Shown piece after piece: positions 1-21,930 of a stretch of DNA of 64,000 nucleotides. The notes below the pieces were generated by a model. The model did not search any database. It worked only from the letters and a program-made list of their open reading frames with translations, and was not told the origin of the DNA. Both the position numbers and the translations under genes were made by a program. Origin of the DNA: Archegozetes longisetosus (Eukaryota > Arthropoda > Arachnida > Sarcoptiformes > Trhypochthoniidae); NCBI GenBank assembly GCA_018873245.2, contig JAEMBT020000001.1:2170001-2234000 (forward strand). Direction: 5' to 3'. Position 1 is the stretch's first letter. Each line of letters opens with the position of its first letter.

Positions 1-85
1 AAAACAGTTTGATTTTAGTTATAGATCATATATAGAGGGAGTGTTTGAAAGAAAAAGAATTAATAATTAAACGATTTAATTGCAG

Positions 86-3000
86 GGTTTGACATGTATG
101 CTTGTATTTGCAATATTTTCGGCAGTCCTGGGAATGTTCCAATTCGGATACAACACAGGAGTGATTAATGCCCCTCAAAAAGTAAATGCACTTGTTTTCT
201 TTTTCAATTTTGGCTTTTCTTTTTCAAACTCGACTTTTCTTTTTCAAACTTCACTTTACTTTCTCTCGTACCTATTCTCACAATTGATGTTAAACCATTT
301 TATGAGAATCAACTCCTCTCAACCCTAACGCTATAATAAATATGAGATAAATTATGTTTAACTAGGATTCAATAAATTGTGGTATTCAAATGTAAGCTTG
401 AATAAACAGTGAAATTGAATGAGTTCTGTGATGCATACTAAACGAAACTAATTGTCTCAATAGTGGTTAGTTAGATGTGAATAAATATGAAATATCGATA
501 ACTATTCGCTTAAATAGCATGCTTTACATATTTACTCTACCATATATTTTAATAAATTACACCCGAACATACGTGATCGTGTCTGACAACACTTATCTTT
601 CAATAATCTAGACGTTCAAATATCTTATTCTAAACCTACTCTCATCTGACTTTTTCATCATTTTTAGGTTTCAATACTTTGTTGTAAGTCAGTTTTGCAG
701 AATATCTTCATTTAAAGCATATAAGAGTCAAACTTATAGTAAAGTTTGTAATGAGAAAAAGGCAGAAATAGTTGAAAATGAGCAAATATTAGATGACTAA
801 AAGCTAGTGATAGATGTAGAAAGGTGTGTTATTCTGAGCAAATTTGGAGTCATGTACTCTTAATTTGCCATAAAATCTAAGGATAATTTGCTCGACGAAT
901 CACGTAAAGCCTTAATGTTTTGAATGCGCAAATATTTGATCTGTTTAATAGTAATGATGATAAAAAGCGAATCATGTTTTCTCTTTTTATCATGTCTGAA
1001 GTTAAATTATTACAATTTTTATTCTCTCTGATTGCATAATATGTTCGCATTCCAAATCATAACTCTCATTATTGATGATACAATCAAATCTCTCTAATTT
1101 CAATGTTTAGTTCAATAGTTTTTTGGATCAATAACAATTAAGCCATGTTTTTCTATGCCATTTAATATAGTTTTGTTCAAATCATTTAAGTGCATGTCAA
1201 AGTTACTCTAACAGTTAAAATAGAAATTTTTTTAGATTGATAGAGACCTGAATATAATCTTTCACTATTAAGCTACCCAGTGATTCAGTTTAATAAAAAA
1301 AAATCCTAATACACTTATCACATATTTCATTATTCATCTCTAATGAATCTCTTTTATGACTAAGCAATGATTTGTGAACAATCCCTACAGTTCAATTTTC
1401 AGATCGATCGTATTTTTATGTGATTCTTATTAAGATTGAGGAATAATTAAAAATATAATTTCCTCTAAAATGATACAGATTTTGAAATTAGAAAATTGTT
1501 ATATTTGTGTAGCATAGTTCTAATTGATGTTGCATCATTTGATCATCTACTATAAAACAAAGTATCAAGAGATGATCAATCATTATACCTGTAGATCTTC
1601 TGTAGGTTTTTCTCTTTACTTAAGTCTATCCTCATAATTATGCTCCAATTGGAGTAGAAGTTAATCTTTGTATCTTTAACAAGATAATCCAAAATAATTT
1701 ACTTATAAGATTATGATAAGATTACATGAACTTTGAACTGCAATATAAAACTTTGAAATTATAGATTTTGGAAGACTTTATCGCGAATATATACAGGACA
1801 AGAACGAGCAAATACATGACCGAAGAGTTATTAGCTCTTCTGTGGTCAGTTACAGTTTCAATATTTGCTGTGGGAGGAATGATTGGTGGCATATCCGGTG
1901 GAGCAATAGCAGACTATTGTGGAAGGTAAAGCGAGATAAGATTTAATTGAATTTGTGTTGAATTAGTTTTGAATTGTATTGAATTGGTTTTGAATTGTAT
2001 TGAATTAATCTTGAACTTGTTTTCTACAGGAAATGTGGGCTACTTCTCAATAACGCGATAGCAATACTCGGGGCAACCCTTATGAGCTCAAGTCAATTAT
2101 TTCGTAGCATTGAATGCCTGATTATGGGCCGATTTTTTATTGGTCTCAGTTGTGGTCTCAATACTGCTCTTGTGCCTATGTGCGTTGATTAAATATCTTA
2201 ACTATGTTTATATGCCATTGTTGTCATTTATCATAATAGGTATCTTTCGGAAATTGCGCCGATGACACTAAGAGGAGCGCTCGGTATTTACTCATTTAAT
2301 TCTTCATTCAATTCAATTTCATATAAGTCTAATGAGACAAATATATGGATTTCAGGCACAGTCAGTCAACTGGGAGTCACAATTGGACTTTTGTTGTCTC
2401 AAATATTAGGCCTTCCAATAATATTAGGCACGAAGGATGGCTGGCCTTTTCTATTAGGTGTTGCATTCATTCCTGCAGTATTGCAATTACTACTTCTTCC
2501 AATGTGTCCCGAAAGTCCCAGATATCTACTGATTAGTAAAGGAAGAATTACTGAAGCAAGATATGGTATCAAACCATTTAAAAGCACATTTCGATCAAGT
2601 AATAGTTGATATTAATTTGATTTCTATTTAAAGCGCTCCAAAGGCTGCGCTGTACTTCAGACGTAGAGGACGACATCGAGGAAATGAGAATTGAGGATAG
2701 AGCTCAACAGCAGGAGGCCAGGGTTTGTTGTTTATAGATAATAAGCTTTAGCTTTAGTTGATGTGAAATAAGTTATTAAAGCAATTAAAGTAGTTGATGG
2801 TTGACTAAAATTACTAAATATCTAATAGATAACAATGTTGCAATTGATTCGGAACCGATCGCTTCAAATGCCACTAATAATAGGCATAATAATGCAACTC
2901 TCACAACAACTCTCAGGAATAAATGCTATTTTTTACTATTCAACTAACATATTCACTTCTGCCGGTCTCAAAGAAGATTTGGCCAAATATTCTACTATAG

Positions 3001-4481
3001 GAGTTGGAGTTGTTATGGTCGCGATGACACTCGTTTCTATTATGTTAATGGATAGGACTGGACGCAGAACTTTACATCTTTATGGATTAGGTTTGTTTCA
3101 AGTCTTCATAAGTTTTCATTCACTAGGTTTAATAATTTGTCTCATCAATAGGCGGAATGTTCATCACTTCCATGTTTTTGACAATTTTTCTTCTTTTTGG
3201 GGTATTTAATTGTTGACTACTTAATATGTGAAATAATTGTAGAAATAATTTGAAAAACTTGATGTCTTTTAGTTTTTATACAAATGGATGTCATATATGA
3301 GTGTGATAAGTACACTCATTTATGTAGTCTTTTTCGCCATTGGTCCAGGTATGTCATTTTCATATCTATCTTTTCGTTTCATTTACATAATAGATAAAGA
3401 TTGTGTGAAAATTCTGTAAATTTTTATCAAATCTATCACATTTAACTTGCCTATGAAAGTCAATCATTTTGACTATATATCAACTATGCTTTTGAACTTA
3501 GAATATTCACGAACAGATTCAAGAGTTTAATGACGATTATAATTTTATTTAAGGTTCGATTCCATGGATGATAACTGCAGAACTGTTCTCTCAAGGTCCT
3601 CGACCAGCAGCTATGAGTATCGCTGTATTAGTCAACTGGTTAACTAATTTTGCCGTTGGCTTGGCATTTCCTCTAATGACTACCTATAATGAGGTAAAAG
3701 CTATTATTCAAATGAATGGCTTTTGATCTGATTCAATTGATTTTGTGCAGAACGCAATGGAAAGATATTCTTTCTTACCATTTACTGTGTTTTTGGCAAT
3801 ATTTTGGATATTCACATATTTCAAAGTTCCGGAGACCAAAAACCGAACATTTGAAGAGATTTCAGCATTATTTAGAAAAGACGATTTTATAGCCATAGAT
3901 GACGTTCAGTTCTCTCATAAATCAAGTAGTGGTGATATGTTTTCGCACAAGTCAAGCAGTGGTGATATCATGTTTGACGAAAATACGTTGGAATCATGTA
4001 AGCCTACAAATTACAACTCTATATCAACCGTTACTTCCAATATCTAAATAATAAATCAATTCCTTTAAGTTCCATTATTTTCAGTTATATTTTATTTTAA
4101 AATTATTATTTAAGCAGAACTATGAGTAATTATAAATATTTTGCTTTATATTTGGTTAATGTATTGGTCGAATATAAATAATATTTGATAAAAGTTTGCA
4201 TTTTGTTCTTATTGTATTTGTTCGCAATCGAGTTAAGTTAAAATTGGTTTTAAAACTAAACGTTTATTAGAACTAATGAGTGGAGTTGATGTGAACTTTC
4301 ACGAGTAGGTTATCTTCATCATCACCATCATTGTCATTATGGAGATCCATCAGATGCTATGTTTTCTCATACAACGCCACCGCCACCAATACCTCATTCA
4401 AGTAGGAAAAAAGTAACAGTGGCTGCAGTTAATGAAGACGACTTCAAACCTAATCATGTTATCATTGAAGACCAACTTTGA
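86..4481 (+). CDS. Facilitative glucose transporter (SLC2A class I / GLUT1-4-like), 5' end outside window
   Basis: Major-facilitator sugar uniporter of the plasma membrane. Exons read from splice sites: 86-181, 1765-1925, 2030-2179, 2240-2283, 2356-2565, 2634-2722, 2829-3090, 3152-3201, 3273-3348, 3554-3693, 3751-3997 and 4309-4481; the phases agree at every junction. Class I GLUT hallmarks, in order: [12 protein letters not shown] after TM1, GGMIGG, the GR(K) loop after TM2, [51 protein letters not shown] in TM7, [31 protein letters not shown] in TM10 and [12 protein letters not shown] at the start of the tail. The first exon lies upstream: position 86 follows a good acceptor (tgcag), so the ATG at 80 is intronic. 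Exon 11 may instead run on to a stop at 4045-4047 (see the alternative end). All pieces seen are open. The exact subtype is not assigned. Confidence 0.93.
182..1764 (+). other. GLUT intron 1 with short pyrimidine-rich tandem repeat
   Basis: 1.58-kb intron, much longer than the 55-100 bp introns of the rest of the gene. Positions 193-260 hold about three imperfect 20-bp units built on cttttctttttcaaact. The remainder is AT-rich with no ORF or repeat that I can name. Confidence 0.7.
3751..4047 (+). CDS. Alternative, unspliced last exon of the GLUT gene
   Basis: If the donor at 3998 (gtaagc) is not used, exon 11 reads on for 16 more codons to TAA at 4045-4047. A polyadenylation hexamer AATAAA overlaps the end at 4050-4055. 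The resulting tail carries a tandem repeat, FSHKSSSGD twice, then a short Ser/Thr-rich end. If the donor is used, splicing in phase 1 to the acceptor at 4308 gives a longer tail. Both forms are open, so two C-terminal isoforms are plausible. Which one is made cannot be told from DNA alone. Confidence 0.6.
   Translation, partial: NAMERYSFLPFTVFLAIFWIFTYFKVPETKNRTFEEISALFRKDDFIAIDDVQFSHKSSSGDMFSHKSSSGDIMFDENTLESCKPTNYNSISTVTSNI
4309..4481 (+). CDS. Distal alternative terminal exon of the GLUT gene (His-rich tail)
   Basis: Open in the phase left by the donor at 3998 and preceded by the acceptor gagtag. It encodes about 57 residues: a run of His with one Cys (HHHHHHCH), a proline stretch (TPPPPIPH), a basic SRKKV patch and an acidic end that stops with TGA at 4479-4481. 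Codon use and lack of stops stand out from the AT-rich surroundings. It includes an MFSHT that echoes the MFSHKSS repeat in exon 11. The end EDQL is not a class I PDZ ligand. Inferred to be the cytoplasmic tail of the longer isoform. Confidence 0.65.
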
Positions 4482-5030
4482 CAATAAGTCATTTGCTATG
4501 AGTTGTTTAGTGCGCAAATATTGGTACGAATTATAAGGTGTTGCAAACTTTTTGGAAACTTAATTCGGTTTTAAAACTTTTTTCATTAGATTTGTACATA
4601 GATAGTTTGGAATTGACTAGAAATCGGTGTTTCTTTAAATGACAATTGTTTTTACATATTTCTGAATCAAATCTGAAGGAATGGTTGATTAGATATCTGC
4701 TCAAAAGGCTTGACCGCTCCCGCAGTTCACTAAATGTGCCAAGAATTCAACTTTTATAAACATTGTCCGGCCTTTGTCCCATCATCAACAATCGAATTAA
4801 AACAATAATTCAAACCTTTATTCTATTTGATTACCTCTTCAACCAATCGCTAATCATTTACAGTGATTTACAGCAGACTTCGAACTATTTAAGAACTTAA
4901 GTGCTTTTATCGGATTTCAGTTAAATCTAATTCCCATACTATGCATTGGAAACTTTACTGAATCTAATTTAATACCAGCCAAATTAGTTCTTCTCAATCG
5001 ATTACATTTCAAACTCGTTTAGAAGAAAGT

Positions 5031-5123
5031 CTTATAGAAGATGTTCTCATAGAAGAGGATCTTGTTCAAGAAGGTCTTACTCAAGAAATTCTTATAGAAG
5101 AAAGTGTTTTAGAAGTTCTTATA
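5031..5123. repeat. Degenerate 15-bp tandem repeat
   Basis: Repeats of gaagaaagtcttata, with units varying between 12 and 18 bp, always in multiples of three. Read on the plus strand it stays open (pattern EESLIEDVLIEEDLVQ) from about 4963 to a stop near 5180, but there is no start codon and no splice evidence. Confidence 0.6.
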
Positions 5124-5533
5124 GCAAAAATGGTTTACAACTTACGACTTGCTTCCAATAGTGAATTCCAAGAGATGTAAAGAGAAAGATAGAAGAAAAG
5201 ATTATGCTATTTCTCAAAAAGTGTGCTGTGCTTCCCTTCGGTTCGCTGAACGATACACATTGACGTTGTTCGCTACTCTAATTCACTCAACTATTCAGTC
5301 AAATATTGCAAATCTGCTCGTTTTGTGCCTTTTTTAATGGGAATTATCCTTATAAATTATCTTTTATTTCTATCTTTCAAAATCTGACTAATAGTTCTTA
5401 TTTACCAATCAAAAGCACAAATACTTCAGATTATTGGTTAGTGTTTGGCTGATATATGAATTTGTAATGAGATTTGCCATAGACTTAATATGTCGAGAAT
5501 GGGTTTGAAAGCAAAGCAAATACGATTTAGTAA

Positions 5534-5608
5534 AAGTAAATATGGTTTGGATTAAGTAAATATAATTTGGTTTAAGTAAATATAATTTGGTTGAATTAAA
5601 TAATTTTG
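5534..5608. repeat. 20-bp minisatellite, about 3.7 units
   Basis: Consecutive copies of aagtaaatataatttggttt with one or two differences each. Confidence 0.8.
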
Positions 5609-8600
5609 CTCAAGACAGTTTGCATAAATGGCAAATTTGTACAGTTTTCAGTTGTAATGTAGTGCAACATATCGTAATAATGCATTATAGTTATCAAGTT
5701 ATCTGATAATTTCAGTTATCAGATATTATTTAAAAATAGCTCATCTTTAGAAAATTTATTTGTTGAGTGTATTTTTCAACAATGGTTTCAATCATAAATC
5801 TTAATTGGTTTGTACAGTAAACTGCTTGTACAGTGTATTATACAGTATTGATCACAATTTATTAATAAATTCAAATTGTTTTTATACTAATTTCATCATT
5901 TCTATATTTTATTTTGCTAACTTTTTATGAATAAGTTTTATATTTGTTTTAATTCTTACTCTTTGGCCATTCTTAACTGTAAAATACTTGAGGAAAAATG
6001 CGCACAAATAAGTCTATATGTTATACAAATGTAGATTATTTTCCAAAAGTTCTAAGAACATAAACAAATCGAGAGATAACCATAGTTTTAGAATTGGATA
6101 ATGTTTGTATGAATTAGTATATTTGGTAAATATGCGAACGTTAAATAAAGATAGCAGGATATTTAATGAAGTTTTCCATAAACAAAATATAGATAAGTAG
6201 AGTAACCGTCTATAATCTTCAAAACCCAGGACAATGTACCTGAAAAACTAGGAGGCTAAGGTTTTATTAATGCAATTTACAATACTTTTCATATATTTTT
6301 ATTCATACATTCAAACATTTATTGGCTTACATATTTTTACGTCAAACTTAGCTTATTATTGAGAACATCTTTTGATAAAATGCTAGTTATTTTTGATGCA
6401 ACTATAAAATTCAGTACAAGGCATTCTAGTACTATATTTAGTTGTTACCAAAGTTTTCATGGCATTCAAAGTTAGTTATTCTTTTCATCTGTCCATTGAG
6501 CATTAGTTTAAGAAAATAATCGTTCAATATTAGCATTGTGTGCAGCAAATGCAAATATAAATTCTGTTATCTTCAAAAATTCTGAATTCTTCAGATTTAC
6601 AACTTTTGAAGTATGAAGTCCATTTTACATGAACTTTTAAACTATTCCATTTGGGATCTGAAAGACCCCTTTTTTTTATATAAATCAAGTTTATGAAAAT
6701 CCAGGAACAATTTAATGATTCATACAAAACAGGACAGAACACCAGGACGGAGCTATTTACCAGGACATATCCTGATAAACTAGAACGCATGACATCCCTA
6801 TAGATAAGGGGAAACGATACACTGTTCATTTTCTAAGATGGAAAGTCCCACAATAACTCTGTATCATGTAGTAACTCGAAATAAAACCTATCAGTGGCCG
6901 AAAGCTTAACAATTCAAAGACAGAAGGTGAAAGATACATTGAAAAAACGTGAACACAATTTGTAAAAGCTGTGTAAAATCAAGAACTAAAGGTTTGCTAC
7001 ATAACTGCTAAAAGTTATTCAGCTAATTATGAAATCAAAAAGTTAGAAAGAAAAACTACCCCAACAAATAATAAAAATGAAAAACTAAATCAAATAATGT
7101 GCTTAAATGAGTGAGCTTAAGTCATGATTAACACACACATTATTGAAGACAACAAAAACTATTTGACAACGGATAGCTAAAATGCTTACTATAGTGGTTG
7201 GTGTTTTGCACATGGATCTCCCGAAATTCCAAATGAAGTTGATATGTAAGTATAAATTTAATAAGAAAAATGCAAATAGAGTTTTTACTTGAGATTGCCG
7301 TTATTCAGAGCCGGTCATTTGAAGCACAAAAGTATTGCGATAAATTCAGATACGTATATTAATCAATGTCTCAATAAGACCAATTAAATTTATTCAGAAA
7401 TACCATTCACATGGTAATTAAATTTGTAGTCAGATTTAGCCAGTTTTCATTATTCAGTCAAAACAATTTCAACACTTGAAGTATTGGCATCATTTATGTT
7501 AAAAGTGAGGCAAATCCTCCGAATATGCCACAACTTAGAAATATCCAGAGGTTTCGGGCTCACATAAAAAGATATATATTCTAAGGAATGGACAGCTGGA
7601 TCAGTTGAACAATTGATCAGAAAAATTTAAAGAGAAATATGGAAATTTGCAGAAAGCTATTTGCAAAGTCTACGATCGCGTACTAAATCTAAAATACTCA
7701 TTCCTGTGGACAACAGACCATTGGCCAGTACCAGCAATTAGCTAAACTAAAATTATTTGTATATCATTACGTTAGTTCTATGTAGAACATCTTTGTTCTG
7801 ATTCATTGATTAAAAAGTTATAAATAATTGAATTTAGTGTAGGTTTTTGTCAAAGCATAAGTTTTTAAATAAGGTTTTTTGAGTTTACAAGAACTCAAAA
7901 CCTATAAGGTTATTTCATTAGTTAAATTGTCTTGTATATGAAACTGTTTGAGGAATAAATTTTTATAGAGATCATTCATAAGCAATTACAGCGTAATTAT
8001 TTTATATGCCAACTAATCACCTGACAACTGCTGTTAGATAATAATAAGGATGTGCACATTAGACACATCTTAAACACATTGTGATCGCGAGACAATGTCA
8101 TTACAGACTGCATTTTCCATCAATGCAATTGATTTATTGAAACAATTGAATGTGTTGAGCACATTTTAGCAATATTAGTTCTAATTAATAAGTGTTTGTA
8201 GAGTCTAATGTAAAGCTAATTAAATGTTGGTTGGGACAATTAAGATAACTCTAAAATTGAGTTTTACGAATCTTGATAAGACTGGAAAGTCTATTCTGCA
8301 ATCGTTTTATAACCTTGTATGGAAAACTCCAGTAATTTATAATTATGATTTTAAATTGCATAATAAAAGGTGCAGAATAAATAGTTCAGAAATACATTTA
8401 GTAATTTAAAAAGTATTTGTTTAATGAAATTTTAGTCGACTTCAGTGCATTTGAAAAGTACTGAATGAGTCAAATCGCAATGTTTAAGGAAATACTATCT
8501 AAATAGTTAATGATACAAAGGACGTAAACACAGCATCAGTTTTGAACTAATAGCAATAAATGATAAGTACAGTAGTTAACTGTATTCTACAGTAAATATA

Positions 8601-8700
8601 GTGTACTTATAAAAATATTTGCACTTGATAAAAGCCATTTATAATTTTGTGACTATCTTCGGCTACAGTCAACATTTATGGTAATTCAAACCTAAAGTAA

Positions 8701-8836
8701 TATATTGAGATGAGAGCAATCTTTAACGTAGAATCAGATGTGTTAGTAGTGGTTATCGTATATTAGAAAGCAAGATCAATAGTCATATGTAACTTAGTTT
8801 AATAAATAAATATTTAGTTCAACTTAATTGAGAAGT
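8701..8836 (+). promoter_or_regulatory. Conserved 5'-flank / 5'-UTR block of the ABCC copies
   Basis: About 135 bp starting tattgagatgagagcaat and running to the ATG. It is kept nearly unchanged ahead of copy B (about 28919-29051), C (about 33294-33428) and D (about 46914-47048), and its first 46 bp survive before relic E (60178-60223). The DNA further upstream differs between copies because of insertions. A TATAAAA lies at about 8608 upstream of copy A only. It is inferred to be the core promoter plus leader. No transcription start site can be proven. Confidence 0.5.
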
Positions 8837-18595
<9,759 letters not shown>

Positions 18596-18800
18596 AGATT
18601 ATAAATAAAATTTAAGAATTTTTTATTATCATGTTTTGAAAGTTGAAATTTTAACTAATACTTAACATATAATAAATGATTATTTAAGACTTTAATTACT
18701 TATTGCGGTGTTTTATCGACAATCTCGATTAGAAATTCAACAAACGATTGCTCAATTATTGATGAAGCGGGACTTTTGGGCGTTCAAATCACGGATAAAA
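18596..18800 (+). other. 3' flank of copy A, first part
   Basis: AATAAA at 18604-18609 is the likely poly(A) signal. The stretch gattgctcaattattgatga and its neighbourhood recur after copies B, C, D and E, so this belongs to the duplicated unit. The continuation of the same flank is at 21056-21430, displaced by an insertion of about 2.25 kb. Confidence 0.6.
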
Positions 18801-21055
18801 CCGGTAAGTGGGGAAAACACGGAGACTGGTTGAGTTCTTAGAAACTTTAACGGTCACATCCACCAAACTTATCACATATATACTAGAGGACATCTACATT
18901 TCGACACCATAAATTTTTGCCACACCCATTCAAGAGATATGACCACTTGTGTGAATCCGAGTTAATAGGTCTAAGTGGGTTTCCGATCAACCAAATCCAT
19001 GTGTAATACATCATTGGATTCGGTTCGTCGAGTTGAACATTGTGATACCATACTTGACCACTTCCAACCCGAACCTGACCATTTCTGGCAACTCTCGACG
19101 AGATTTCTGGCTAACCCCATCAAGTACTATGTCGTTGAACTCAGGATGTCAAACTGAGCATTTTGATATCTCGTTTGATCAATTATCTCAAGTAGTTCTC
19201 GAGATATTTGGTGTTTAAACTTAGAACAGTATTTCATGGGTCAAAATGACCTAAGGGTCTACAAAAACTGTTATATTTATTTAATGCGATTTCTAATGTT
19301 AATAAAATTGATAGTATTTTCAAAAGAGTATATTTAGATCATATAAATAAATAAGTTTATTATTTATAAATTTTATATTTAAATTTAATTGTTTTTAATT
19401 TAGTTCTATTTGAGTTTAGACTATAAAGTTATATATGAAATTAGTTTCACTCAAACCTCAAATAAATTACGTCAAGGATGACTATACTAATAAGGTACAA
19501 AACACTCTAACTGTTATACACACTGACCCTTACGATAACATGCTTTTCCAAATCAATCGATGGGTCAAAAAGACCCTATATTACTGAAATCATTAATCAA
19601 AATAGTTTTACTGTTTAAGGGTTAATTTCTTTAAATCAAGTATAGAGGCATACAGTTACCGAGAGGCTAACGTTGCCTTTGGGTGTCGCTCAGACCTAAC
19701 CTTTTCGAAAATGAATAAACTGGCTTTACCAAGTTGTAACCCAAACCAGACTTGATATTAAATATGGTATAATAGGTTACGTCTCTTCGCGACCTAACCT
19801 ATTCTCTTTTAGTTTATATCAGGCATATTTGGGTTACGACTCGAGAAATCCAAGTTTATCATTCCGAGGTACTAAAGCAAACAAAGATGAATATTTCGAA
19901 AACTACTTGTGATAATTGATCAAGTGAGGTATCAAAATGCTCAGTTAGATACTGTGAGAGTGAGTTTTCATATAGCCAAATAACAACTCTAAGACTTTAA
20001 TAATTGACAATCTTGGTTTATAGACAAAAATTTACAATAATACACAAAAGTTTAAATGTGTGGCTCAGAGTCTAAGCTCTCTCTCTCTCTCTCTCTCTCA
20101 TACTTTTTTGACTAATTAGCACAAGGATGTTAAAAATATTTTCGAGTTATAATTTTAAAAATTTTATTCCTAAAAAGGTATGTTTATGCATTCCAATATT
20201 AGATTCTCATAATAATTAATTTTCTTTTGTAGTTAATTCAGAATAAAAATACTTGTGTAAATCCGGACTAATGGGTCTAAAGGGGTTTCCGGCTCCCACC
20301 TTCAAGTGTAATATATCATTGGATTCAGTTCGTCAAGCTGAGCATTTTGATACCACATTTGACCAGTCCTGATCCGAACCTGACCACTTCTTGACAACTA
20401 CCGACGGGAGTGGGTGACCCCGCCAAGCGATATATCATTGAACTCAGGACATAGAACTGAGCATTTTGATACCTCACTTGATCAATTGTCACAAGTAGTT
20501 CTCGAGATACCCATCATTGTTTAGTTTAGTGTCTCGTAATGGATATACCTGGATTCTCGAGTCGTAACCTAAACAAGCCTGATTAAAACTAAGGGAGACT
20601 AAGTTAAGTCGCGAAGCCACCTAACCTATTATACCTTAGTTTAAATCAGGTTCGGCTCGGGTTACAGCTTGGTAAAGCCAAGTTTACCCATTTTCGAGGT
20701 TAGGTCTCGGTGGTCAGAAGTGGTCAGGTTCGGGTTGGAAGTAGTCTAGTGTGGTATCACAAAATGTTCAGCTTGGCGAGCTGAATCCAATGATGTATTA
20801 TACTTGGTGGTGGGGGTCGGGAACCTCTTTAGACCCATTAGCTCGGATTTACCAATATGCTTTTATAATTAAAGCGGACTAAATATAGCCTTTTATAGTC
20901 ATAACTATTAAAAAGTTCACAAAACAAATTAAAATGCTTTGGTTTTAATGTAACAATATCCTGGATCCAGTGAAGTATCATTTTGTGGAGTCAGCCACTC
21001 TCGTCGGTAGTTGGCCAGAAGTGGTTAGGTTAGAGTTCTCCCTACCTACCAAATC
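18800..21055. mobile_element. Nested palindromic repeat cluster inserted in the 3' flank of copy A
   Basis: About 2.25 kb absent from the matching place after copies B to E. Four related blocks: 18948-19220 and 20253-20525 are direct copies (gtgtaaatccggactaatgg type); 19690-19960 is an inverted copy of 20453-20720; 20720-20855 is an inverted copy of the start of 20253. Thus 20253-20855 is a unit with inverted arms of more than 100 bp (about 80 percent alike by eye), and an older, partly broken copy lies before it. No transposase. Superfamily unknown. Confidence 0.65.
20077..20099. repeat. (CT)n microsatellite
   Basis: About 11 CT dinucleotides inside the palindromic cluster. Confidence 0.95.
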
Positions 21056-21430
21056 TCTTTTAGAACTTCTTAAATAGTTAAAAGTTAAACAATAACTCAC
21101 TACTTCTGACTAAATTTCATGACCGATTATTTATTTATCCATATTGTTTATAGTTTGCTACAATTGGGCGACGAATGCCTGTGGTACCATAAAAGATACA
21201 CTTATTTCGAAAATAAATTATAAGAATTCGTGTGAACTCTGACTTAATTGTTTGATTTCATTACTGGCTTTTCCGTTCTAAATTGAAGTGATTATATTAA
21301 AGTTTTGTTTAATAAAAATATATTTACACATTTACACGATTGAGTGTTTTGATGTACAATCATTGACAAAATTAACGTACACGTTTTTTAGTGTTTTCTA
21401 GTAGTAAAAAGTGATAGATTTTAATTATAT
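21056..21430 (+). other. 3' flank of copy A, second part (duplicated-unit sequence)
   Basis: Starts agaacttcttaaatagtt and aligns over about 300 bp with 31467-31760 after B, 45082 onwards after C and about 63690-63980 after E. It marks how far the ancestral repeat unit reached past the stop codon. Non-coding. Confidence 0.6.
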
Positions 21431-21732
21431 TTCTTTTAAATGAAGTACATATCGTGACGACATTGTGGTAAGTGGGCTTCAGTCCCTTGTGAGGTTGATG
21501 GGTTATTCAACTTAATGCTGTCAGATAATTTGGAAAAGTATTCTTGAAGGAGTATGCCCGAAACGGCCCAAACGCACCCTCTAACCAAATATAACGAGGT
21601 GTCTATAAAAAATTGCGCAAAATTCAAGATTAAAAAACTGTAGCAAAAATATATCACTTGTAATCAAATAATACCTCATTTTAAACATTGAATTCTTGTC
21701 TACATTTTCTGTGATTTTCTTTTAATTACAAT

Positions 21733-21930
21733 TGATAATAAGTAAGTTATCCCATTAAAACAAGAGGTACTTCGAGAAAGGGTCGTAACATTTTACTTGA
21801 AACACAAAGTCAATCCATTAAAGTTTACTGAAAATCATTTTGTCGATGAAGGAGTACCCATAAGGACTTTTTATAATAACAGTCTATGTAAAAACTTATG
21901 TCCGATAGTAATGAGTAAAACAAATTATAG
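21733..21930 (+). pseudogene. Fragment resembling the DNA-binding N-terminus of a mariner-like transposase
   Basis: About 60 open codons read RVVTFYLKHKVNPLKFTENH followed by FVDEGVPIRTFYNN. This has the look of the helix-turn-helix start of mariner/Tc1-related transposases (pattern HFxxEGxPxRTxY). It stops where the foldback element begins. On the opposite strand, 21436-21657, a stretch ending LPQCRHDM could be a piece of the C-terminal part of a similar transposase, but that is weak. Relic only. Confidence 0.4.

Larger units (their letters stand above)
4482..8700. other. Intergenic region between GLUT and the ABCC array
   Basis: AT-rich, no credible gene. Two simple tandem repeats: 5031-5123, a degenerate purine-rich array of about 15-bp units (gaagaaagtcttata type), and 5534-5608, about 3.7 units of a 20-bp repeat (aagtaaatataatttggttt). 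A short hairpin lies at 7873-7902. The small ORFs here (for example 5149-5337, minus 6530-6829 and 8224-8409) show no family motifs and look like chance. The last 130 bp (from about 8570) are shared with the upstream region of relic copy E. Confidence 0.6.

Noticed and set aside
80-328. ORF starting at position 80 taken as the GLUT start
   Set aside because: The ATG overlaps a good splice acceptor (tttaattgcag), and the family needs an N-terminal segment before GLTCMLVFA; the end of this ORF reads into intron 1.
5149-5337. Short plus-strand ORF after the GLUT gene
   Set aside because: No family features; not in frame with the repeat just before it.
6530-6829. 99-codon minus-strand ORF in the intergenic region
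   Set aside because: No recognisable domain, no upstream signals, AT-rich codons; likely chance.
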